Shown here: positions 33,440 to 41,377 of the stretch, piece after piece | How the letters are laid out: each line of letters opens with the position of its first letter | Numbering within the stretch: position 1 is the stretch's first letter | Translations under genes and position numbers: made by a program | DNA from: G963665925 sp963665925 | Lineage (GTDB): Bacteria; Bacillota; Clostridia; Peptostreptococcales; Acidaminobacteraceae | Assembly (NCBI GenBank): GCA_963665925.1 | Contig: OY762511.1 | Location: forward strand, 1,674,001 to 1,738,000 | Direction of reading: 5' to 3' | Length of the DNA: 64,000 nt | The notes under the pieces: generated by a model | Database searches by the model: none | Told to the model about the DNA's origin: nothing | What the model saw: the letters and a program-made list of their open reading frames with translations, nothing else

Positions 33440-34627
33440 ATGGATGAAAAAAGAAAAAAACTGATTGTAATACTAGGCTTTATGGCTTTTCTAGCCAATG
33501 GAGACAACTATGCGGCTGCACCCTTAATCATTAATATTGCGAGCGACTTAAACTTAGAAATAAGTACCGCAGCATTATCAGTCACAGCGTATATGTTGTC
33601 CTTTGGTGTTTTTACCTTGTTGTTTGGCCCTTTGTCAGATCGATTTGGAAAAGTGAGAATAATTAATATCGCTGCCCTAGGTACTTCGATTTTTAGTATT
33701 TTAGGAGCGACAGCGTTCAATTTGCCTTCGCTTATATTTTTTAGAGCGATGAATGGTGCCTTTGGAGCAGGTATATTTCCGGTCACAATGGCACTTGTCG
33801 GACAAAGCTTTGACGATGAAAACCGTCATAAGGCTTTGGGTAAAGTTATGGGACTCATGTTTTTGGGCGGTGCAACAGCAACTGCATTCGGAGGTGCCTT
33901 GGCGTATTTCGGTTCATGGCGCACGGTTTACTTAGTTTATGGCATAGGTGAGTTTATACTCGCAATAGTCATGCTTAAAACCTTGGAGCGAGATCAACCA
34001 TCTGTAAATCAGTTCAGTTTGATAAAAGCATATAAGGCGCCGATAAAGAATTATCGGTTCATGCGTCTTGTGACAATAATATTCTTTGTAGGCTATAGTG
34101 TGTTTGGAAGTTTTACTTACACGGGTAAGCATCTTCAAGAAATCACGGGATACAATCTTTTAATAGTGGGTCTGCTCTTATCACTCTTCGGTGTTGGCAC
34201 GGTTGTTGGTGGTAGAATTGCTCCTAAGCTTAAACTGAAACTTAAAGAAAGATTTTTACTTTTAGCTGGCGTTATTGGCTTCGGTTCCTTATGGCTACTT
34301 GCAAATACAATGCACACAGCCTTATTGGCTCTGGGTCTTCTAGGCTTTGGGATTGCGTTTATTTTTCTTCAGTCAACGCTTATTGCAATGGCACAGGAAA
34401 AACTTCCTGAAATGCGTGGGACGGCAATGTCACTGGCATCTTTTAACATGTTTGTTGGTGGTGCAATTGGTACAAGCATGAATGGAAAAATAATATCTGG
34501 CTTGGGTACTGCAAAAATTTTCGAAAACACATCCTACATTATCCTTATAGTTGGAATTGTTGCTTCGGTCATAATAGCTAAGCATGAAACGCGAAAGCGT
34601 CAAAAGCAGTTTTCAAAAGCAAGCTAA
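33440..34627 (+). CDS. Major facilitator superfamily exporter (DHA1-like)
   Basis: A 395-residue, 12-helix transporter. Motif A, GPLSDRFGKVR, lies between helices 2 and 3, and the helix-5 region carries GLMFLGGATATAFGG. Overall it resembles drug:proton antiporters of the Bcr/AraJ type. The ATG at 33440 is chosen with GGTGA upstream; a GTG at 33431 overlaps that site. It has its own promoter and a candidate operator, suggesting induction by its substrate. The substrate is unknown. Confidence 0.88.
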   Translation: MDEKRKKLIVILGFMAFLANGDNYAAAPLIINIASDLNLEISTAALSVTAYMLSFGVFTLLFGPLSDRFGKVRIINIAALGTSIFSILGATAFNLPSLIFFRAMNGAFGAGIFPVTMALVGQSFDDENRHKALGKVMGLMFLGGATATAFGGALAYFGSWRTVYLVYGIGEFILAIVMLKTLERDQPSVNQFSLIKAYKAPIKNYRFMRLVTIIFFVGYSVFGSFTYTGKHLQEITGYNLLIVGLLLSLFGVGTVVGGRIAPKLKLKLKERFLLLAGVIGFGSLWLLANTMHTALLALGLLGFGIAFIFLQSTLIAMAQEKLPEMRGTAMSLASFNMFVGGAIGTSMNGKIISGLGTAKIFENTSYIILIVGIVASVIIAKHETRKRQKQFSKAS

Positions 34628-34731
34628 GTGAAGTTCTTTCTTCTAATATATGACTACTTCCGCTTGAAAAAATACAATGGATTCATGATTTGAATGTACT
34701 TCTACGGCTTAAAAAATATGATGTGTAATGG

Positions 34732-34737
34732 TATAAT
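34732..34737 (+). promoter_or_regulatory. Extended -10 promoter for the rhodanese lipoprotein gene
   Basis: TGGTATAAT at 34729-34737; no clear -35 hexamer. Confidence 0.5.
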
Positions 34738-34856
34738 CATTGGTGGGAGAGATAGAAGCAAAATCAGCTTGTGTGAAAAGCTTTTGATAATGAAATTGGA
34801 TTATCATGTACTTTGAACTGTATATTCACTGAACGAATCATACCGCGGGGGACTAG

Positions 34857-35354
34857 ATGAAGCAGACTAAAAGAATGAGTATGCTCTTTGTGCTTTTGAT
34901 ATTGATAGGAGCGCTGCTTGCAGGATGTCAGTCGACTGGCACAGCAGATGTCGATTACAAGTATTACTCTCAGGATCAACTGCACAGCACCATTGAAAAT
35001 GCGTCACCAGTTGTGATATTTGATGTTCAAGTCGAAGCGGATTATAATGCGCACCATATTGATGGGGCTGTAGCTACTTATGCATTTCCGGTGAAAAGCG
35101 ATGCGGACAAGGCAAAAATTGATGCTCAGTTCCAAGTGCTTGAGGAAACAGACAGTGATATCGTAATTATATGTCCTATGGGCCGCATTGGAGCCGAAAG
35201 AACCTATGTGTATTTGCTTGAAAAGGGGATTGCTCCAGAAAGGCTATTCATTTTAGAGGGCGGTCAGGCTGGATGGACAAGTAATACTGAAGAGACGAAC
35301 ACCCCAGATAATCAGAATGATTCCGAAGATAGTGATTCATCTGCCGATACATGA
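34857..35354 (+). CDS. Rhodanese-domain lipoprotein
   Basis: A 165-residue exported lipoprotein: signal peptide with lipobox LLAGC (Cys at about residue 24), then a single rhodanese-like domain (about 35-145) with the YNAHHIDGAV segment and the active loop ICPMGRIGAE, whose Cys would carry persulfide. An acidic, Asn/Asp/Ser-rich tail follows. Anchored outside the membrane, it may transfer sulfur or serve in redox or cyanide handling. GGGGGAC precedes the ATG. Confidence 0.87.
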   Translation: MKQTKRMSMLFVLLILIGALLAGCQSTGTADVDYKYYSQDQLHSTIENASPVVIFDVQVEADYNAHHIDGAVATYAFPVKSDADKAKIDAQFQVLEETDSDIVIICPMGRIGAERTYVYLLEKGIAPERLFILEGGQAGWTSNTEETNTPDNQNDSEDSDSSADT

Positions 35355-35405
35355 GGGGCCTGATACAATTGTAGGTTTACAATTATAATGGATTCGTATA
35401 AAATC

Positions 35406-35443
35406 AGAAAGCCATCCCATAAGCTAAAGGATGGCTTTCTTTA
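35406..35443 (+). terminator. Terminator after the rhodanese gene
   Basis: AGAAAGCCATCC/GGATGGCTTTCT stem followed by TTT. Confidence 0.85.
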
Positions 35444-35514
35444 AGTCTTTGAGCGATATTTGCGCGATTTAAAAGACCTGTTGGTTATTTGAAAAGAATG
35501 AAAGTGGGTTGCAT

Positions 35515-35712
35515 ATGCCTGGAACAAAACGATCAAACATCAGACCGGGGTTGTCGGTAAAGGTGGTTCAGAAACAGGACCAGCGTACAGGCAAGCTGAC
35601 AGACGGTGTTGTCTAGCGTCTCCTTACAAAATCTCCGAATCATCCGCATGGCATTAAGGTCATGCTTGAAAGCGGGATTGTGGGGCGTGTAAAGGAAATA
35701 AGTGAACAGTAA
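35515..35712 (+). pseudogene. YwbE-family gene interrupted by an in-frame TAG
   Basis: Reading from the ATG at 35515 gives MPGTKRSNIRPGLSVKVVQK, DQRTGKLTDGVV, then TAG at 35614-35616, then RLLTKSPNHPHGIKVMLE and SGIVGRVKEISEQ before TAA. Both halves match YwbE (DUF2196), about 65 residues in full. The amber codon stands where Bacillus YwbE has Lys, so a single AAG to TAG change explains it. Many genes here end in TAG, which argues against general recoding. Function of YwbE is unknown. No strong ribosome site is visible. Confidence 0.85.
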
Positions 35713-35724
35713 ATAGTAATCAGA

Positions 35725-35757
35725 AGCATCTGACTGAAAAGGTTGGATGCTTTTTAT
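35725..35757 (+). terminator. Terminator after the ywbE remnant
   Basis: AGCATCTGAC/GTTGGATGCT with two G-U pairs, followed by TTTTT. Confidence 0.75.
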
Positions 35758-35873
35758 TGTTTTTTACCAAAACTGTTTTAGTGGTGCAATCAACATAATA
35801 TAATGGGTTTGAACAGAATGATATGTTGAAATAGGGCTTTGAGAATAATTTTTCTACTTTAGGAGCGTAAAAC

Positions 35874-37403
35874 ATGATTAATATACTTACCATTTTTATG
35901 TTCGTTTCGATTTGTGTAGGTGCATTTTTACTCGCTTATATATTGATTAACGGTAATGTACATTATATGAAGTATCTGGCTGCAATGCTGGCGTGTGTGG
36001 TCATATACATATTTGGCTATATGATTGAACTCCACAGTAATAGTTTGAGAACTGCGTTATTATGGAATGGACTTCAGTATTTTGCAATCCCAGTAATTTC
36101 GACGCTGTGGTTGATTATGGTATTGCTTTATGTTGGCATTGTAAAAAGAGTGCGTTCATGGATTGTTTTGGCCTTGTTCATTATACCGGCAATCACCTAT
36201 GTTATGAGGTTGACGAATAGTAGTCATTTTCTTTACTATACAGGTTATGCGTTTAATATGTATGGTGAAGTCGGAATATTAGAGCTTTGGAAAGGGCCGT
36301 GGTATTATGTTCAGCAAATTTATGGATGCATAGAAACCCTTCTAGTTATACTGATCTTTTGGATTCGCAGTTACATGGTAAGTGGTGCTGAAAGACGAAG
36401 TTACCGCATATTATCTCTAATCAGTGCCTCAACGACACTCAGTATATTGCTGATATTGTTCGATCCAACAAATTTGGGGTTGGATTATACTGCAGTTTTA
36501 TTTCCAATTCCACTTTTTCTGTTGGCATATGTCATTGCCAAACAGGACTTTTTTGAAATTCGTTCAACGGCAAGGAATCAAATATTCTATCAAAGCAAGG
36601 AAGCAATGATTATTTTAAATGACAAGCATAGGGTGATTGATTACAATTTAAAAGCTGTTGAGTTTTTTGAGGAAAATGGTATTAAGCTGACAGTTACTGA
36701 TCTGAATATGTTCTATGATGAGAATGTTACCTTGATAGAGACCCTATATAGTGAGCGTGTAGAAATATTTCAAGATACGTTTAATGACGGTCTTCGGTAC
36801 TGGGAAATCAGTTCCAATATGATCTTTGCCAAGAAAGGGATTCGTCACGGAATAATAAAAATCATCAGAGACATAACTGTAGAATATACAGAAAGGCAAC
36901 ATTTAGAGAAGATTGCTAAGGTTGATGAATTGACACAGTTGTTTAACCGAAGAGAATTCAACGAGCGTGCAGCGATACTGATAAAACAATCGAAGGACAA
37001 GGATATGCCGCTTATAATGCTGATGTTTGATATAGATCATTTTAAGCGAGTCAACGATACCTTTGGCCATCAGGCGGGTGATAAGGTTCTTAAAAAGATA
37101 GCCGATGAAGCAAGTGTTAGTTTCAGAAATGATGATTTATTGGCTCGAGTTGGTGGTGAAGAGTTTGCGGTCATTTTACCGGGAATTTCTGATTCAAAAG
37201 CACGGCTGCGTGCTGATAGATACAGGGAGAAAATAGCCGCTATGCACTTCATTGAGTCAGATCCGAGTTATCAGATTACAATCAGTTTTGGAATGGCAGT
37301 ACTTGGTAATCAAATGTCCTTGGAAGAATTAATGGGTAATGCAGATAAAGCTTTGTATGAAGCGAAAAATTCAGGTAGAAATAAAGTCGTCAAATATTCA
37401 TAG
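35874..37403 (+). CDS. Membrane-anchored PAS-GGDEF diguanylate cyclase
   Basis: A 509-residue protein. The N-terminal 220 residues hold about seven to eight helices of the HisKA_7TM sensor type, then a PAS-like domain (about 230-340) and a GGDEF domain (about 345-509) with DELTQLFNRREF, MFDIDHFKRVND and RVGGEEF near residue 426. An inhibitory-site motif RNDD sits five residues before GGEEF, so product feedback is likely. TAGGAGC precedes the ATG. Monocistronic. Confidence 0.93.
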   Translation: MINILTIFMFVSICVGAFLLAYILINGNVHYMKYLAAMLACVVIYIFGYMIELHSNSLRTALLWNGLQYFAIPVISTLWLIMVLLYVGIVKRVRSWIVLALFIIPAITYVMRLTNSSHFLYYTGYAFNMYGEVGILELWKGPWYYVQQIYGCIETLLVILIFWIRSYMVSGAERRSYRILSLISASTTLSILLILFDPTNLGLDYTAVLFPIPLFLLAYVIAKQDFFEIRSTARNQIFYQSKEAMIILNDKHRVIDYNLKAVEFFEENGIKLTVTDLNMFYDENVTLIETLYSERVEIFQDTFNDGLRYWEISSNMIFAKKGIRHGIIKIIRDITVEYTERQHLEKIAKVDELTQLFNRREFNERAAILIKQSKDKDMPLIMLMFDIDHFKRVNDTFGHQAGDKVLKKIADEASVSFRNDDLLARVGGEEFAVILPGISDSKARLRADRYREKIAAMHFIESDPSYQITISFGMAVLGNQMSLEELMGNADKALYEAKNSGRNKVVKYS

Positions 37404-37570
37404 ACCAATAAATGAAGAGGTGCTTGTATGCTTTGCAATATTGAATGACAAAATAGTGCAATATAATGCAAAAACAAATAATATAATGAGCATTATTCGT
37501 AAAATTGTATTGATTCGACTCAGTCCATGCTGTAAAATAATCAAGTTGTGAAAAGTAAATATTGTGATTG

Positions 37571-37760
37571 AAGATTGTTGGAGAGTCAAGCCGAGTGCTT
37601 GCGCCGAAGAGGAAAAATGATTATCTTGCTGGAGAGGTCATTGAAGCTTTCAGGTATTATACAATAATTGGACACACCCCTGGAGAGATCACTTAAATGT
37701 GGCATCAAAGGAGCAAACCGAGTCAAAAGCTTGGTGAAACTTTCAGATAAAAGGACAGGG
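37571..37760 (+). promoter_or_regulatory. Tandem glycine riboswitch
   Basis: Two glycine-aptamer copies in series. Aptamer 1 (about 37571-37675) has GGAGAG, CGCCGAAGAGGAAAA, CTTTCAGG and GGACAC. Aptamer 2 (about 37677-37760) has GGAGAGA, CATCAAAGGAGCAAA, AAACTTTCAGATAAAAGGAC and a CCCTG/CAGGG P1 stem. These are the conserved core elements of the gcvT/glycine class. It lies directly upstream of an APC permease, so it should adjust uptake or export to glycine level. Open reading frame through this region is coincidental. The earlier gap (37404-37570) holds nothing else visible. Confidence 0.93.
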
Positions 37761-37798
37761 CGCATGCAGCATTTTTTTGTGCTATACTGCGTTCTTTT
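37761..37798 (+). terminator. Expression-platform terminator of the glycine riboswitch
   Basis: CGCA...AGCA pairs with TGCT...TGCG around a T-rich loop, followed by TTCTTTTTTT, just after aptamer 2. This suggests control at the level of transcription termination; the sign (on or off) cannot be decided by eye. Confidence 0.65.
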
Positions 37799-37853
37799 TT
37801 TATGTGCATTTTCTCTTTTTCACAGCAAAGCACATTACCGCAGGGAGGATAAA

Positions 37854-39206
37854 ATGAAGGAAACAACTTTAAAAAAGGAAATTGGTTTACTGGAAGCAAT
37901 GACAATGGTGGTGGGGGTTGTTATTGGTTCGGGAATATTTTTCAAAGCGTCTACGGTATTAAGCCAGGCTGGTAGTCCGTTTATGGGAATTCTCGCATGG
38001 ATTTTGGGCGGTCTGATCACGATGGCTTCCGCATTAACCGTGACTGAAATTGCAACAACCATTCCCAAGACAGGGGGCATTTTTGCTTACCTGAATGAAC
38101 TGTATGGCGGAAAAACGGCCTTTCTATTTGGCTGGATGCAAAGTCTTATTTATGTTCCGGGCGTTGTAGCGGCCCTATCTATTGTACTTATTTCTCAAGC
38201 TACCTTTTTTGTTGAAATATCACCAGTTATGCAAAAGCTACTCGCCATTGCATTCATCTTCTTTATTATTTTTATCAACGTATTGTCAACAAAGCTCGGC
38301 AGTCGGGTTCAGCTTGTTTCAACAATAGCTAAGCTAATTCCGATTATTGCAATTATCGGCTACGGTCTTGTAAATGGTACTGCCCAGGGATTTGATGCGA
38401 TTTTAAGTGGTATCTCCAGTTCTGGAAATCAGGCTGTCAACTACACGGGTCTTGGTGCTGCGATTCTGGGTACGCTTTGGGCCTATGACGGCTGGGTTGG
38501 CGTTGGTAACATGGCTGGCGAAATGCGAAACCCAACAAAAGACCTGCCAAAAGCGATTATCCTGGGTCTATTAGCGATTATTCTTGTCTATATTGCCATA
38601 AATACAGCACTTATCAATGTCATGCCTATTGAAGCAGTTGTTGCTTCATCGCAGGTGACATCAGATGCAGCGGTTATTCTATTTGGAAAGATTGGTGCGA
38701 GTATTATTGCTGGGGGCATTATCATTTCCATATTTGGTGCACTCAACGGATACCTGATGACGGGCGTACGTGTTCCGTTTGCCATGGCTCAAAGTGGTCT
38801 TATGCCATTCTCAAAGACAATTGGAAAAGTAGATTCACGTTTCGGAACGCCGACCAATGCCTTCCTGTTTGAAGGAACGCTGGCTTCCATTTATGTCTTG
38901 AGCGGGTCATTTGAAATGCTCACCAATTTGGCCATGTTCATGGTATGGGCATTCTTTGTAATGACAGTCGCAGGTATCTTCAGACTCAGAAAAATGAATG
39001 CTGGCAAGGAACGCAGCTACAGTGTGCCACTTTACCCAATTATTCCGCTTGTGGGGATTTTTGGGGGCGTGTACGTCATTGTCAGCACGCTCATGACCAA
39101 CTTCAGCAGCTCAATCATTGGGATTGCAATCACAGCAACGGGTCTTCCTGTATATATGTTCTTGACGAAGAAAGAGGAAGAGAAACTGGAAGTTCGTATT
39201 GATTAG
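37854..39206 (+). CDS. APC-family amino acid permease under glycine riboswitch control
   Basis: A 450-residue, roughly 12-helix permease of the amino acid-polyamine-organocation family. Helix 1 has the unwound-helix signature VVGVVIGSGIFFK, and GTLWAYDGWVGVGNMAGE marks helix 6. The ATG at 37854 has GGGAGG upstream; in-frame sequence further upstream is the riboswitch. The riboswitch suggests glycine or a close relative (alanine, serine) as substrate. This is stronger functional evidence than homology alone, because APC members are otherwise hard to assign. Confidence 0.9.
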   Translation: MKETTLKKEIGLLEAMTMVVGVVIGSGIFFKASTVLSQAGSPFMGILAWILGGLITMASALTVTEIATTIPKTGGIFAYLNELYGGKTAFLFGWMQSLIYVPGVVAALSIVLISQATFFVEISPVMQKLLAIAFIFFIIFINVLSTKLGSRVQLVSTIAKLIPIIAIIGYGLVNGTAQGFDAILSGISSSGNQAVNYTGLGAAILGTLWAYDGWVGVGNMAGEMRNPTKDLPKAIILGLLAIILVYIAINTALINVMPIEAVVASSQVTSDAAVILFGKIGASIIAGGIIISIFGALNGYLMTGVRVPFAMAQSGLMPFSKTIGKVDSRFGTPTNAFLFEGTLASIYVLSGSFEMLTNLAMFMVWAFFVMTVAGIFRLRKMNAGKERSYSVPLYPIIPLVGIFGGVYVIVSTLMTNFSSSIIGIAITATGLPVYMFLTKKEEEKLEVRID

Positions 39207-39336
39207 GGTGTATGCATAAAGGTTTCAGTAGATATTGATTGGTTATTTAAAATTAAAACGGCGAGCGTGCACTGCGTTACAAGCTTGTCTGTTTGTTGAA
39301 ATATATTATCATCGTGTCGACGTTGTCGACGCCCAG

Positions 39337-39368
39337 ATCCTCTGACTTTGACAGTCAGGGGATTTTTT
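39337..39368 (+). terminator. Terminator after the permease gene
   Basis: ATCCTCTGACT/AGTCAGGGGAT stem followed by TTTTTT. Two GTCGAC copies (39316-39321, 39325-39330) lie just before it. A terminator with a nearly identical stem is at 45104. Confidence 0.85.
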
Positions 39369-39405
39369 ATTGTCTAGGAAATTTCATTTCCTAGACAATA
39401 AAAAA
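39363..39405. repeat. 20-bp perfect inverted repeat
   Basis: TTTTTTATTGTCTAGGAAAT (39363-39382) and its exact inverse (39386-39405) around TTC. The T-run of the previous terminator forms its left arm. Confidence 0.85.
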
Positions 39406-39406
39406 A

Positions 39407-39520
39407 GTGGGGATTGACAAGGGGTTCCCCTTGTCCGATTTAAGGAGGGTGCTCAGCTGGCTTTGCCAGCGTCGAAGGGAACCATAGGGTTCACTAGCGA
39501 AATGCCGAAGGCGTCTTTTT
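39407..39520. other. Multi-hairpin intergenic element
   Basis: Consecutive short hairpins: GACAAGGGG/CCCCTTGTC (39416-39435), GCTGGC/GCCAGC (39456-39470), GAACC/GGTTC (39479-39492) and GCC/GGC (39504-39512), ending in CTTTTT. It is either a structured RNA or a dispersed repeat; I do not recognise the class. The 39521-39796 stretch has a near-repeat AAAGTTTTG(C/T)TC (about 39549 and 39569) and a TATAAT at 39684-39689 that may be the promoter of the next gene. Confidence 0.6.
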
Positions 39521-39796
39521 ATGATTTAAATATAGGATTCAAAGTTTTGCTCGGGTAGGAAAGTTTTGTTCAGAGAGGAATAAGACTTAATATAAAATGC
39601 TTCCGCTTTTTTAAAGTCCATAATTATGTATAAAATTGAGGATATTTTGCATAATAGCCTGCATTTTTTAATATAATAGATAGTATAATCGAAGCTAAAT
39701 GAGCCTATAGCATTGGAATGCTTGTTTCATTATTGGTTCTGTCTCAAAAGATGAGGCAAGTTGTCTATTAAAACATTAAAAAAGGGGTCATGGTCT

Positions 39797-40330
39797 ATGC
39801 ATAAAAAAAAGAGTAGAGGTATGAAAGTATTCTTGATTCTCCTAGGCATTCTTGCAACCGTGTTTATTGGATTTATAATTTTCGTGGCAGTTGTAGCCAA
39901 GGATATGTTCCGAGATATTTCTGAAGATGAACTCGATATGTTGGACATTCTTGTCCTAAGTGAGACGCATAAGGTGGGAGAACCCATCGGCATAGAGTTT
40001 GTAAATAATGGCGTAGAGGGTCTTTTTGACGCACAGCTCGATGTAGCCTATGTCGGGGAAGATGGGAAGAGGGAATACGCATCTGATCTTTTCATGACCA
40101 ATATTACCTTGTCTGAAGCCTATTCAAAAGAGGAAATCATGGGTATTTTCCCAGAGGTGGCTGAAGCGGATTTGTTTTGGTATACCGATGAAAATGAGCG
40201 GGTAGTCAGTGCACCGTATGGTGTCTTTGTGCCTGATAAACCCGGTGATTACGAAATTGAGGCGGTACTCTACTATAAATCGACGTCTCCATCGACAGCG
40301 ATTACTCAGCGTATCACCGTTAAGGAATAG
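39797..40330 (+). CDS. Unrecognised single-pass membrane protein (177 aa)
   Basis: A basic N-terminus (MHKKKSRGMK) and one transmembrane helix (about 10-35, VFLILLGILATVFIGFIIF) lead into an extracytoplasmic domain of about 140 residues. Its HKVGEPIGIEFVNNGVEG and KPGDYEIEAVLYYKS segments suggest an Ig-like beta sandwich. The ATG at 39797 has AAGGGG nine bases upstream. First of four neighbouring genes of unknown function on the same strand; the next starts 96 bp later. Confidence 0.75.
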   Translation: MHKKKSRGMKVFLILLGILATVFIGFIIFVAVVAKDMFRDISEDELDMLDILVLSETHKVGEPIGIEFVNNGVEGLFDAQLDVAYVGEDGKREYASDLFMTNITLSEAYSKEEIMGIFPEVAEADLFWYTDENERVVSAPYGVFVPDKPGDYEIEAVLYYKSTSPSTAITQRITVKE

Positions 40331-40426
40331 AGCAGTTGCAGTATTAGCAGTCCGAGGCTGTGACGTGATATGGGGGATTTGATTTAGGGTACTTAGGCTA
40401 CCTGTAGGGATCTGATGGAGGTGACC

Positions 40427-41356
40427 ATGGATTTAAAGAAGTATGAGCAGAAATATTATGAACTGAAAGGAAAGCACGGTTGTAACGTTATTTCCGATGC
40501 GGAATATGAGAAGGAAATCAAAGCGCTCAAAATAAAAGACAGTAACGGAGACTGGTGTAGGATTGATGAGGCAACAGGCCAGTGGCAGGTGTTTAATGGA
40601 GATGAATGGGTAAAAAAGCAGCCTTTCCTTGGGCCGGTAAGTCAAGACGATGTAAGAAGCGACAGTGAGCCTGCTAGTGAGACGCGTGTTGCTGATGAAG
40701 AGTCTGAAATCGATTATGAAGACCTCGTCGAATACGTGGAGACTTATGAGGATGATCCTGACGACTATTTGACAGACCCGAACGAGCTGCAGGGTAAGAT
40801 GAAGGAACTGGCTGAGGTGGACTTTTCAGAAGAGGTTAGAGCCTTGATGGTCAATGCGTCGGACAAAAGCATATTTGATGATGAAGATCTTTCAACCTAT
40901 GAAATCAGCAGAAATCCAAACTTTTATGATGACCAGACACAGATGATGAAGACCGACGCGCTTACAGAAGCGGACGAAACAGCAAAGCAGTCTATTTCGG
41001 GCTCAGGACCAAAAACCATCATACCGACAGTGACAGGCAAACCGCCGGAGATTACTTCGGAAATGCTGTCCATGTTTGGTGCAGCGAAAGCTGTCAAATC
41101 AACCGTGACAGCAGCAAAAAAAGTGAAAAAGGCCTATACGGAAAACACTGTCAAAAGAGCCAGGACTGAAGAATCAGCTGCTCAAAATATCTGTAGCAAG
41201 TGTAGCACCCCTCTTAAGCCGGGACAAAAATTCTGTACCAAATGCGGTACGTCTGTAGAGCAAAAACCGCCAAAAGGACAGTGCCACAAATGTGGTGCTG
41301 AAAATAGAGAAAACAGTAAGTTCTGCAAGATGTGCGGTACCAAGCTTAATGGATAA
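40427..41356 (+). CDS. Acidic protein with a W-rich N-terminal module and a double zinc ribbon
   Basis: A 309-residue soluble protein. The N-terminal segment DWCRIDEATGQWQVFNGDEW (about 45-65) is a short module seen, to my knowledge, in zinc-ribbon proteins of Chloroflexi and Firmicutes. A long acidic, probably disordered region follows (about 80-240). The C-terminus has two zinc ribbons: CSKCSTPLKPGQKFCTKCG and CHKCGAENRENSKFCKMCG. GGAGGTG precedes the ATG at 40427. It lies 21 bp before the giant 1233-residue gene, so they are very likely co-transcribed and may interact. Function unknown. Confidence 0.8.
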   Translation: MDLKKYEQKYYELKGKHGCNVISDAEYEKEIKALKIKDSNGDWCRIDEATGQWQVFNGDEWVKKQPFLGPVSQDDVRSDSEPASETRVADEESEIDYEDLVEYVETYEDDPDDYLTDPNELQGKMKELAEVDFSEEVRALMVNASDKSIFDDEDLSTYEISRNPNFYDDQTQMMKTDALTEADETAKQSISGSGPKTIIPTVTGKPPEITSEMLSMFGAAKAVKSTVTAAKKVKKAYTENTVKRARTEESAAQNICSKCSTPLKPGQKFCTKCGTSVEQKPPKGQCHKCGAENRENSKFCKMCGTKLNG

Positions 41357-41377
41357 ACGGGTAGATTAGGAGGGCGT

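Noticed and set aside
35614..35616. Pyrrolysine at the ywbE amber codon
   Set aside because: TAG terminates many intact genes in this window and no pyl gene is seen; a nonsense change is simpler.
37783..37788. TATACT as a promoter for the permease
   Set aside because: It lies inside the riboswitch expression-platform hairpin and has no -35.
37668..37853. N-terminal extension of the APC permease
   Set aside because: The region is the second glycine aptamer and its terminator; the ribosome site GGGAGG points to the ATG at 37854.
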